Positions 45,931 through 54,076 of a stretch of 64,000 bases of DNA are shown here, piece after piece. A program made the position numbers and the translations under genes. Every line of letters begins with the position of its first letter. Position 1 is the stretch's first letter. The stretch comes from Porphyromonas asaccharolytica DSM 20707 (lineage in GTDB: Bacteria > Bacteroidota > Bacteroidia > Bacteroidales > Porphyromonadaceae), in assembly GCF_000212375.1 (NCBI RefSeq), contig NC_015501.1, positions 1,116,001 through 1,180,000 on the forward strand, read 5' to 3'. Below the pieces are notes generated by a model that searched no databases, had not been told where the DNA came from, and was given only the letters and a program-made list of their open reading frames with translations.

Positions 45931-47619
45931 ATGACTTATCGAAACTTACTAAAGATCACCACCGCATTACTTCTAGCGGTCTTGGTCTCTTCGTGTGCTT
46001 GCAGACTCAAGCCTCTCAATGGCTCTGCAGCTCAGGTAGACCCCAACCCCTTGACACTGGTGGGTACGCAGATCCCTGGGCAGGTCCGTCTGACGCTACC
46101 TGCTAAGTGGTGCCACAAGCGTGCTATCGTCAATATCACCCCCCAGCTGCGCTACGCTGGTACTAGCGTGACAGGTCAGACTGTCACCATACAGGGCGAG
46201 AACGTCCGTGACAACTACCAGACCATCTCTTACGAGCGTGGCGGTAGCGTCATCGTACCTTTTGCCTTTGAGTACAAGCCTGGCATGGAGCAGAGCGACC
46301 TTTACCTCACCTTTACCGCTACGATCAAAGGCAAGAAGGTCAACCTCCCCGCTATCAAGGTGGCTCGTGGTACGATTATGACTGCCGGTCTAGCTAGCAT
46401 TAGCGATGTTACACCAGCTCTGGCTCGTGATGCTTTCCAGAGAGTGATCAAGGAGCAGTACACGGCCGACCTTAAGTTCCTCATCAATCGTGCTGAGGTA
46501 CGTGCGGCTGAGCTTAACAAGCGTGAGGTCAAGGACTGGCAAGATGTCGTCGACAACGCTTATCAGGTGCCTAACCAGGAGGTAGACATCGAGATCCAGG
46601 CTTATGCCTCTCCCGATGGTGCTCAGGACTTCAACGAGCGTCTCTCGGCACAGCGTGAGCGCAATACTTCTAGTGTTGTAGCGCGCCAGCTGGGCAAGAA
46701 AAAGATCGAGGTCAATGCACACTACACGGCTGAGGACTGGGACGGCTTCCAGAAGCTTCTTGAGGCGAGCAACATACAGGACAAGGAGCTAGTCCTGCGC
46801 GTCCTCTCTATGTATCCCGACCCCGAAGATCGCGAGCGTGAGATACGCAACCTCTCACACGTCTTCACACAGCTTGCTGACGAGATCCTCCCTGAGCTAC
46901 GCCGCTCACGCCTCAATGCGAACGTCCGCATCATCGGCAAGAGCGATGACGAGCTCAAGATGTTTATGGCACAGCGCCCAGGTCGTCTCACCATCGAGGA
47001 GATCCTCTACACCGCTACGCTCTATGACAATGCTAAGGATCAGATGAATGCTTACCAGCAGGCTACGCAGCTCTATCCAAAGGACTACCGTGCGTACAAC
47101 AACATCGGTACGCTCTACCTCGCTCAGGGCAACTACGAGCAGGCTGCTAACTACTTCGCAAAGGCTCAGAAGATCCAGCCCAACGCAGCTTCTAATATGA
47201 ACGAAGCGCTCCTCGCTCTCAACCGTGGCGACCTAGCAGAGGCTCAGCGCCTCATGGGTAGTGCCGTAGAGGTCCCCGAGGCTGGTCAGGGCATCGGACT
47301 CCTACAGATGCACGAGGGTAAGTATGCTGACGCTATCCGCTCCTTTGGCAATACGCCATCGAATACGCTAGCTATCGCTCAGATCATGCAGGGTCAGTAC
47401 GCTGATGCTACACGCACCCTCGCAGCTGTCGCACAGCCTAATGGCGAGACCGCTTACCTCAAGGCAGTCGTCGCAGCTCGCACGAACGATCTGCAGGCAC
47501 TCATCAGCAACCTCCGCTCAGCTATTGCACAGGATCGCAGCTACGCACTGCGTGCACAGCGTGACCTCGAGTTCGCAGCCTTCAGCCAGACACCCGAGTT
47601 TGTCGCTCTGGTCAAGTAA
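45931..47619 (+). CDS. TPR-containing outer-membrane lipoprotein with OmpA-like region
   Basis: A 562-residue predicted lipoprotein; the lipobox LVSSC places the lipid on Cys22. Residues about 30-175 form a beta-rich N-terminal domain. Residues about 215-290 (DIEIQAYASPDGAQDFNERLSAQRERNTS) look like the peptidoglycan-binding region of OmpA-like proteins. The C-terminal part has tetratricopeptide repeats (YRAYNNIGTLYLAQGNYEQAANYFAKAQ and YADAIRSFGNTPSN). It resembles, from memory, immunoreactive TPR antigens of P. gingivalis. The exact function is unknown. A strong terminator follows. Confidence 0.82.
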   Translation: MTYRNLLKITTALLLAVLVSSCACRLKPLNGSAAQVDPNPLTLVGTQIPGQVRLTLPAKWCHKRAIVNITPQLRYAGTSVTGQTVTIQGENVRDNYQTISYERGGSVIVPFAFEYKPGMEQSDLYLTFTATIKGKKVNLPAIKVARGTIMTAGLASISDVTPALARDAFQRVIKEQYTADLKFLINRAEVRAAELNKREVKDWQDVVDNAYQVPNQEVDIEIQAYASPDGAQDFNERLSAQRERNTSSVVARQLGKKKIEVNAHYTAEDWDGFQKLLEASNIQDKELVLRVLSMYPDPEDREREIRNLSHVFTQLADEILPELRRSRLNANVRIIGKSDDELKMFMAQRPGRLTIEEILYTATLYDNAKDQMNAYQQATQLYPKDYRAYNNIGTLYLAQGNYEQAANYFAKAQKIQPNAASNMNEALLALNRGDLAEAQRLMGSAVEVPEAGQGIGLLQMHEGKYADAIRSFGNTPSNTLAIAQIMQGQYADATRTLAAVAQPNGETAYLKAVVAARTNDLQALISNLRSAIAQDRSYALRAQRDLEFAAFSQTPEFVALVK

Positions 47620-47661
47620 TCCAACAGCTGTGACGTAATCGTGCGTCACCCTCAACAGACG

Positions 47662-47695
47662 AGAGGAGCTACCCGCCTAGACGGATAGCTCCTCT
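47662..47695 (+). terminator. Terminator after the TPR lipoprotein gene
   Basis: AGAGGAGCTA (47662-47671) pairs with TAGCTCCTCT (47686-47695), followed by CTCTTATT. It starts 42 bp after the stop codon. Confidence 0.82.
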
Positions 47696-47938
47696 CTCTT
47701 ATTATGAGACTGTTGCATAAAGGTGAATCGCTGTGTTGCCCAGACTCTTACGGAAGGTGTTGTGTTTCGGGTGCTGGTGTGGGCTGCTGGCTGTGGCGTC
47801 TTGTTGGAACGTTTGCAGGCTACAGAGAGCCATTGGGTACAGTAGAGCGCCAGAGTCCAGTGCTCGTATACTATCTTTGCATCGTCTGTTTACGAGGGAT
47901 CTGCCAAGTAATGAATGAGATTCGGTTTTGCCCTTATA
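47696..47938. other. Non-coding gap with an orphan plus-strand -7 box
   Basis: No gene is supported. TATCTTTG at 47872-47879 is a good plus-strand promoter box, but the only gene downstream (menE, ending at 47939) is on the opposite strand. Confidence 0.5.
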
Positions 47939-49054
47939 TCATCTTGAGGGGGAGGGCAGTGGTGGCGTTGTGGTGGCACCGAGGAGCTGCTGGAGGACTC
48001 GTCGGTCGAGCTTGCCGTTGTCATTGTGCGGTAGCTGCGCTACGCAACGGATCTCTTTGGGGCGGTGGTAGGGAGGTAGGAGCTGTTCGCACGCTTCGTC
48101 TAGCCTCTTCGCCAAAGCTTCGGGGAGGCTGTCGCCTTCCAGTACGAGTACGAGCTTTTGTCCTAGTGCAGCATCGGCTACCCAGCTTATGGCGAGCGGT
48201 ATGGCGAGTGTCGCAGAGAGCTGTCGCTCGATTGGCTCGGGACTGATCTTGACACCACCACTATTGATGATGTTGTCGGCTCGACCCTCTATGGTAAAGC
48301 CGCCATCGGGGTGTAGCTCGACGAGGTCATGAGTCGTGAGACTGGGTCCCTCGGGGTAGAGCAGGCGATCCGCGATAATGAGTTCGCCGTCGGAGCCTTG
48401 GGAGAGATGCACCCCCTCGAGGGGATAGAAGAGGGGAGAAGCGTGGGGGCCGTTGAGCCGTCGTAGGGCGATGTGCGAGATGGTCTCGGTCATGCCGTAG
48501 GTAGCATAAGCCGCAACAGGTAGCGTGCTGAGCTGCGCCTCCACAGCGGGATGAATGGCTCCGCCTCCAATGATCAGTTGCTCTGCCTGACTGAGTAGCT
48601 CACGCTCAGCTGGCACCTCCAATGTGTGGTGTAGTTGTAGGGGTACAAGTGAGACGAACTGCGGTGCCACGCTGAGTGTCGCCAGCGGGTGGCTCGAAGG
48701 TGGTACCACCATCAGCTCGGCACCAGCGAGCAGTGTGCGTACCACCATCATCTTAGCGCCTATGTAGCGCAGATTCATCGCTAGGAGGAGCCGTGTGCCA
48801 GCTTCGATATGAAAGTAGCGGTTGCTCCTGAGCGCGCTGCGTCGCATAGCGCACTTCGTTAGTCTGATATGCTTAGGTGTGCCCGTCGATCCAGAGGTCT
48901 GAACGACCACACACTCCTCACTGCTCCACCACTCTCTGAGAAAGGCGAGGAGTGGCTGTAGCACGGCTCTGCGCTCGGACGTTAGCCCCTGAGCGAACAG
49001 CTCTAAGCTCTCCGCATCTACTCGTACGCTATCTATATATAGGTGCTCGGACAT
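47939..49054 (-). CDS. menE: o-Succinylbenzoate-CoA ligase
   Basis: A 371-residue ANL-superfamily ligase, on the short side as in other Bacteroidetes. It activates o-succinylbenzoate with ATP and CoA. The phosphate loop is VQTSGSTGTPKHIRLTK, and later motifs are YGMTETISHIALR and the hinge/lysine region GRADNIINSGGVKISPE with DNGKLDRRVL near the end. It is the last gene of the men operon and is separated from menC by a 73-bp repeat-bearing gap. Confidence 0.93.
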   Translation of the reverse strand: MSEHLYIDSVRVDAESLELFAQGLTSERRAVLQPLLAFLREWWSSEECVVVQTSGSTGTPKHIRLTKCAMRRSALRSNRYFHIEAGTRLLLAMNLRYIGAKMMVVRTLLAGAELMVVPPSSHPLATLSVAPQFVSLVPLQLHHTLEVPAERELLSQAEQLIIGGGAIHPAVEAQLSTLPVAAYATYGMTETISHIALRRLNGPHASPLFYPLEGVHLSQGSDGELIIADRLLYPEGPSLTTHDLVELHPDGGFTIEGRADNIINSGGVKISPEPIERQLSATLAIPLAISWVADAALGQKLVLVLEGDSLPEALAKRLDEACEQLLPPYHRPKEIRCVAQLPHNDNGKLDRRVLQQLLGATTTPPLPSPSR

Positions 49055-49083
49055 GGTCGTGGGCTGGGGCTATCGGGATGAAT

Positions 49084-49140
49084 CGGAGCTCTAATTTCTA
49101 ACTTCTAATATCTAATCTCTAAACCCTCTAATCTCTAAAA
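49084..49140. repeat. CTAATCTCTAA tract between menE and menC
   Basis: A run of degenerate CTAATCTCTAA/CTAACTTCTAA units, one-armed (no facing arm nearby). The menC stop codon lies inside it: the last residues FFRD and the TAG are formed by the repeat. Confidence 0.7.
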
Positions 49141-50225
49141 AACATCTGGTCGCCGACGAGTCGTAGCGTGGAGGGCTTGTTATTGAGATAGAGTGCTCCT
49201 GTGCCGAGCCCTTGCGGGCGGGCGATCGGGTACTGGCTGACCCACTGAGCGATGGCGCTAAGTCCTACGTTCGACTCTAGTGCTGAGGTCGCCCACCAGC
49301 CGATGCCGCGCTCCTCGGCCAGCTCGATCCACTCATCGACCCCGCTATGGAGTGACGGTTTGAGGATGATATAGTGCGGCTTGCCCTCATCTAGTAGTTG
49401 GGCTTTGCGCTCTCGGGTGTGGATCCCGATGAGCTCCTCGTCGAGCGCTATGGGGAGTGGCGACGCTGCCGTGAGCTTCGCTAGGTCGTCCCACTGATTG
49501 CTCGCAGGTATCGGTTGCTCGATCGAATGTAGGTGAAAGTCGCTCAGCTGCTTTAGTCGCTCTAGAGCCACCTCCGGGGCAAAAGCTCCGTTGGCATCCA
49601 CCCGCAGCTCCATCTCTTCAGGTGAGAAGTGCTGCCGCACATAGCGGAGTAGTTCTAGTTCCTCGGAAAAGTCTATTCCGCCGATCTTAAGCTTCAAGCA
49701 TCGAAAGCCTTGCGCCAGCTTAGCCTGGATCTGCTCGTACATATAGGCTTTGTCGCCCATCCAGATCAAACCATTGATCGGGATGCCCATCTCGCCATGC
49801 GTGAATGGGGTGTCGCAAAAGGGAGGTGTCGTCTCCGCCTCGCCCCTATGGCAAGCAGCGAGGAAGCTATTGATCGCCGTGGCTAAGCCAAAAGCGATGG
49901 AAGGGTAGGGGCGTAGCGAGACTACGTCAAACTGATCGGGAGCCTGCGCCAGCTGCCCCGCCAGCTGCTCCAGTACCGCTTGGTAGTCGGGCAGATCATC
50001 GCAGCTGAGCTGAGGCATCGGGGCGCACTCGCCATAGCCCACATGACTTGCCTGCTTGAGGCTCTGAAGACGTAGGTAGTAGACGCGCTTCGTCTCGTAT
50101 TCGCCACGGGAGGTCTTGGCAGGACGACGGAAGCGCAGGGTGTACGGCTCCACGCTTATGGTCACCCGCTCAGCTATCTGAGACAGTAGTGTGGGGAGGT
50201 GGAGGATGCTCTCTTCTGGTGACAT
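49128..50225 (-). CDS. menC: o-Succinylbenzoate synthase
   Basis: A 365-residue enolase-superfamily enzyme that dehydrates SHCHC to o-succinylbenzoate. Catalytic features: the Lys of FRCLKLKIGG, metal ligands in RVDANGAF, in HSIEQPIP and in IALDEELIG, and a later Lys in YIILKPSLHSG. It lies 6 bp after menB. Its C-terminus seems to have been set by a repeat insertion (see the 49084-49140 entry). Confidence 0.93.
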   Translation of the reverse strand: MSPEESILHLPTLLSQIAERVTISVEPYTLRFRRPAKTSRGEYETKRVYYLRLQSLKQASHVGYGECAPMPQLSCDDLPDYQAVLEQLAGQLAQAPDQFDVVSLRPYPSIAFGLATAINSFLAACHRGEAETTPPFCDTPFTHGEMGIPINGLIWMGDKAYMYEQIQAKLAQGFRCLKLKIGGIDFSEELELLRYVRQHFSPEEMELRVDANGAFAPEVALERLKQLSDFHLHSIEQPIPASNQWDDLAKLTAASPLPIALDEELIGIHTRERKAQLLDEGKPHYIILKPSLHSGVDEWIELAEERGIGWWATSALESNVGLSAIAQWVSQYPIARPQGLGTGALYLNNKPSTLRLVGDQMFFRD

Positions 50226-50231
50226 CGGTCG

Positions 50232-51062
50232 CTAGGGGAACTTAGGGTACTGCTCGAAGTTGGGCTTGCGCTTCTCGAGGAAAGCGTTCTTGCCCTCCTG
50301 TGCTTCGTCCGTGAGGTAGTAGAGCAGCGTCGCATCGCCCGCTAGCTCTTGGATACCTGCCTGACCATCCAGCTCGGCATTGAGTCCTGCCTTGATCATA
50401 CGGAGTGCCAGCGGACTCAGCAGCATCATCTCCTCGGCCCACTGCACGTACTCATCTTCTAGTTGGTCGAGAGGCACCACTTTGTTGACCAGCCCCATGT
50501 CGAGAGCCTCCTGAGCGGAGTATTGGCGGCAGAGGAACCATATCTCACGCGCTTTCTTTTGTCCTACGACACGAGCGAGGTAGGAAGAGCCGAAGCCTGC
50601 ATCGAAGCTGCCTACACGAGGCCCCGTCTGACCGAAGATAGCATTCTCCGAAGCGATCGAGAGGTCGCACACCACGTGAAGGACATGTCCGCCACCGATG
50701 GCGTAACCATTGACCGCAGCGATGACCGGCTTGGGGATACTGCGGATCTGCTTCTGCACGTCGAGGACGCTCAGGCGAGGCACCCCGTCCTTGCCAATGT
50801 AGCCACCCCGCCCCTTGACGTTTTGATCTCCACCGGAGCAAAACGCCTTGTCGCCAGCACCTGTCAGGACCACCACGTTGATACTCTGATCCTCACGGCA
50901 GATGCGCAGAGCGTCGCTCATCTCGGCCGTTGTGGTCGGTGTAAAAGCGTTGCGGTAACGCTCACGATTGATCGTGATGCGAGCAATGCCGTTGTAGTAG
51001 TCGAAGAGGATATCTTCGTACGCTTTGAGGGGCTTCCATGCCCTTTGGTTCTTTTCACTCAT
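50232..51062 (-). CDS. menB: 1,4-Dihydroxy-2-naphthoyl-CoA synthase
   Basis: A 276-residue crotonase-fold enzyme that closes the naphthoquinone ring. The oxyanion-hole regions are [16 protein letters not shown] and [44 protein letters not shown] is the MenB signature with the catalytic Asp. The end ([21 protein letters not shown]) is typical. The start overlaps the menD stop by 4 bp. Confidence 0.96.
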   Translation of the reverse strand: MSEKNQRAWKPLKAYEDILFDYYNGIARITINRERYRNAFTPTTTAEMSDALRICREDQSINVVVLTGAGDKAFCSGGDQNVKGRGGYIGKDGVPRLSVLDVQKQIRSIPKPVIAAVNGYAIGGGHVLHVVCDLSIASENAIFGQTGPRVGSFDAGFGSSYLARVVGQKKAREIWFLCRQYSAQEALDMGLVNKVVPLDQLEDEYVQWAEEMMLLSPLALRMIKAGLNAELDGQAGIQELAGDATLLYYLTDEAQEGKNAFLEKRKPNFEQYPKFP

Positions 51063-52789
51063 AACTCTTCTCTTGGTTGTAATTGCTTGAAATAGGTTTG
51101 TAGTTCGGCGATCTCATCCTCTGAGGAGACAAAAGCCTCGAGGAGACGCGGACGCTCGGCGGGTCCGACGAAGTAAGTAATCGTCTCTTCTAGTTCGCTC
51201 GCCTCGTGCACCGACAGGTACTCCCAGCCACAGCTCTCCGCCCAGCCCTGCGCTTGTAGCTGATGCTCGGCGGTGATGTACCGTTGCGCAAGGCGGTCCA
51301 TCTCTAAGGTTGGCAGGCTCTGGAAGATGCTCCCTCTCTGGTTGTTGAGCAGTAGCACCCGCACATTGCTCCCCACCTCGGGCAGTCCTAGTGCATTGAG
51401 ATCGTAGAAGAAGCTCAAGTCGCCAATGACGATGAAGTGCCGCTCCTCGGCTCTCTGGCGGGCGAAGCCTAAGGCGGTCGAGAGCGAACCATCTATGCCA
51501 CTGGTCCCTCGGTTGCAAAGTGTGAGGAGCCGACGAGGCTTGCGAAAAAGCTCCGCATAGCGCACCGACGAACTGTTAGCCAGGTGTAGCACGCAAAGCT
51601 CTTCGGGTAGATGGCTTAGGAGGCTCCCCACCACTGCCAGAGAACTGTATCGTGGTGTCGGAGAGGGGAGTTGATCAATCCGCTCCCGCCAGTGACGTGC
51701 ATAGGGAGAGCTAGCGAGACCCGCCAAGCCATGCGCCAGTGTATCAAGGAATGGTCCGATAGGTGCGATGATCTGCTCGGTGAGACTGCAGAAAAGGTCT
51801 ACCACCGTGGAATCAGGCGACAGGTGCCACGTCTCCCGTGGCGGGTAGGTGCGCAGGTACTGCTTCATCTTGTTGGAGACAATGTGTCCGCCGAGGGTGA
51901 TCAGCAGGTCGGGTTGTAGTGCTCGTCGATCCGCTTCGCTGAGTGACGCTAGGAGCGCATCGAGCGAACAGATCGACACGGGGCTATTCGATAGCGACTC
52001 GCCGATACAGAGGAACTGCTCCCGCAAGCTTTGTGGAAAAGTCTTCCTGGTGCTCGTCGCAGCAGACCAACTCTCTTGTCCTACTAGTATCATCTTGCGC
52101 TCGAACGTGACGAGTCGCTGTAGCAAGGGCTCAACCGCCTGCGCATCGATACGACACGGATAAAGCTGCTGGATACAACGCCCTGGCTGCATCCCAATGG
52201 GTCGTCTATCACTGGACCCAGGGGTGTGCTCTGCTAGAGTTGGCGGAAGCAAGGAGACGCCCGGGTCGCTGATCGGGACATTGATCTGCACGGGCCCAGG
52301 GAGTGGAGCCAGTGCAGCGAGGAGTGCTTCGTTGATCAGACGGTTGCAGTACCACCGCTCCTCCTCGGTGTGAGGCTCTGGGAGGTGCACCGCTTTGCGC
52401 ACCAGTGAGCCGAAGAGTCCTGGCTGAGGCAGCGTTTGTCCAGCCCACTGTCCGATCCATCGCTCAGGTCTATCGGCCGATAGGATAATCAGCGGCACCC
52501 CCTGATAGTAAGCCTCCGCGACAGCTGGGTGAAGGTTTGCCACGGCAGTGCCAGAGGTACAGCAGACCACGACCGCTCTATGCGTGGCGAGAGCCAAGCC
52601 GAGTGCGTAGAAGCCTGCGCTCCGCTCATCGATGATCGAGTGGCAGGTGGCTCCCGCAAGCTGGTGGCTGAGCGCATGCACGAGTGGCGCATTGCGACTG
52701 CCTGGGCAGAGCACCACGTCACACACGCCGTGTGCCTGAAGCAGAGCGACTAGTTCGCTGATCACAGGATCTTCCATCGGTATCATCAC
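51059..52789 (-). CDS. menD: SEPHCHC synthase (MenD)
   Basis: A 576-residue thiamin-diphosphate enzyme that joins isochorismate and 2-oxoglutarate. The N-terminal domain starts [24 protein letters not shown] (glutamate of the ThDP-activating region follows in [13 protein letters not shown]). The ThDP/metal motif is [12 protein letters not shown]. Full length. Start codon: the frame begins at 52789; the inner ATG at 52777 ([10 protein letters not shown]) is equally possible. Confidence 0.95.
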   Translation of the reverse strand: MMIPMEDPVISELVALLQAHGVCDVVLCPGSRNAPLVHALSHQLAGATCHSIIDERSAGFYALGLALATHRAVVVCCTSGTAVANLHPAVAEAYYQGVPLIILSADRPERWIGQWAGQTLPQPGLFGSLVRKAVHLPEPHTEEERWYCNRLINEALLAALAPLPGPVQINVPISDPGVSLLPPTLAEHTPGSSDRRPIGMQPGRCIQQLYPCRIDAQAVEPLLQRLVTFERKMILVGQESWSAATSTRKTFPQSLREQFLCIGESLSNSPVSICSLDALLASLSEADRRALQPDLLITLGGHIVSNKMKQYLRTYPPRETWHLSPDSTVVDLFCSLTEQIIAPIGPFLDTLAHGLAGLASSPYARHWRERIDQLPSPTPRYSSLAVVGSLLSHLPEELCVLHLANSSSVRYAELFRKPRRLLTLCNRGTSGIDGSLSTALGFARQRAEERHFIVIGDLSFFYDLNALGLPEVGSNVRVLLLNNQRGSIFQSLPTLEMDRLAQRYITAEHQLQAQGWAESCGWEYLSVHEASELEETITYFVGPAERPRLLEAFVSSEDEIAELQTYFKQLQPREEL

Positions 52790-52801
52790 GCTTCTCCTCC
52801 T

Positions 52802-53941
52802 TTACTTTATAAGACTGTATATTGCCGAGAGCTTGTGCAGCACCTCTTGCCACTCGCTCTCTAGACTTGATCCACGCACGATGCCGCCCCCCGCATAGAG
52901 TCGTAGTGCCTCCTCGGGGAGCAACTGCAGACAGCGTATTTGGACAAAGAGATCGACGCACCGCTCAGGCTCATACCACCCTAGAAAGCCTGCGTAGTAA
53001 GAGCGCTCGGCAGGCTCCTCCTCAAGGATCAGACGCTGCGCTACCCGTTGGGGTGTGCCACAGATCGCTGGTGTGGGGTGCAGGCGCTCCGCTAGGGTGA
53101 TCGGCGCATAGCCGTCGGGGAGCTGCAAAGCGAAGCGCGCCTGCAGATGTTGCAACGCACCTGTCGTTGTCGTCTCGACCGCAAGCGCATGGTAGGGGAT
53201 CCCCTCCCGCTCTAGTAGCTCTCCGATGAAGCGCTGCACGTAGCGATGCTCCCGCCTATTCTTCTCACTCCAGAGGGGCGGCTCGCCATCTCGTTGCCGA
53301 GGCATCGTCCCAGCCAGTGCCACCGTCTGCCAGCGCGTGCCATCACCTCTGAGGAGCATCTCTGGTGTGGCACAGAGCCACAGTCCCGCTTGAGGCGTGT
53401 AGCAGAGCGACACGAAGGCATTCGGATAGTGCGTCAAGGCTGTGTCAAAGGCTGTAACCACTTGTGCCGTAGCGATGCTGGGCAGCTCGACACGATGCGC
53501 CAAGACCAGCTTCTCCGCCGTCCCATCCTCTAGATGCTTCATAAAGCGATCGAAGGTGGTGCGATAACTGTCGGGCAACGCTTGCGGTATCGGAGCTACA
53601 GGCGGGAAGCCTTCGAGTGCCTTTTCGTCGCACTCTGTGAGTTGCAGCACCCTCGCCTCTTGTTCCTCTTCGATCCATAGCATTGGCGTCTCAGCCGTCA
53701 CCGCAAAGGGGGCCATCAAGAAACCTGCTAGATGTTCCTGTTCCCTTAGCTTCTCAGCTGTAGTCGCCACGACCCGAGCTGGGTGATCGAGCCCAATCTC
53801 ACGCACCGTACGTCCCTCGCCAGGTAGGCGAAAGCAGGCAAAAGGGGAGCAGCCATTCATGCGCTCCTCCACCAGTGTGGTCAGTTCGTCGCCATTACAG
53901 CTACGACCTCTTTGCTCTTTATGAGATGTTATGCTACGCAC
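52802..53941 (-). CDS. menF: Isochorismate synthase
   Basis: A 379-residue chorismate-binding enzyme that starts the menaquinone branch. C-terminal motifs of the family: KLVLAHRVELPSIA, FVSLCYTPQAGLWLCATPEMLL, LAGTMPR, HPTPAICGTPQRVA and YYAGFLGWYEPERCVDLFVQIR. The start used is a GTG at 53941; the ATG at 53860 would shorten it by 27 residues. It is the first gene of the operon, with a promoter box 38 bp upstream. Confidence 0.92.
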   Translation of the reverse strand: MRSITSHKEQRGRSCNGDELTTLVEERMNGCSPFACFRLPGEGRTVREIGLDHPARVVATTAEKLREQEHLAGFLMAPFAVTAETPMLWIEEEQEARVLQLTECDEKALEGFPPVAPIPQALPDSYRTTFDRFMKHLEDGTAEKLVLAHRVELPSIATAQVVTAFDTALTHYPNAFVSLCYTPQAGLWLCATPEMLLRGDGTRWQTVALAGTMPRQRDGEPPLWSEKNRREHRYVQRFIGELLEREGIPYHALAVETTTTGALQHLQARFALQLPDGYAPITLAERLHPTPAICGTPQRVAQRLILEEEPAERSYYAGFLGWYEPERCVDLFVQIRCLQLLPEEALRLYAGGGIVRGSSLESEWQEVLHKLSAIYSLIK

Positions 53942-53978
53942 CGCTCTATTTCTGTTGGGGTCAAACTTGCTTGTCCTA

Positions 53979-53986
53979 CAAATTTA
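53979..53986 (-). promoter_or_regulatory. -7 box (TAAATTTG, minus strand) for the men operon
   Basis: CAAATTTA on the plus strand reads TAAATTTG on the minus strand, 38 bp upstream of the menF GTG. It matches TAnnTTTG. Confidence 0.5.
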
Positions 53987-54076
53987 GCGGTTTATGGGCT
54001 AACAGCCTAATCTGCGCTACGACCTTAGACTGGAATGTGTATACGGACAGCTAGACCAAGAGCTACTTGTCGGTGA

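Noticed and set aside
47704-48246. A 180-codon plus-strand frame
   Set aside because: Much of it is antisense to menE, its composition is odd, and it matches no family I know.
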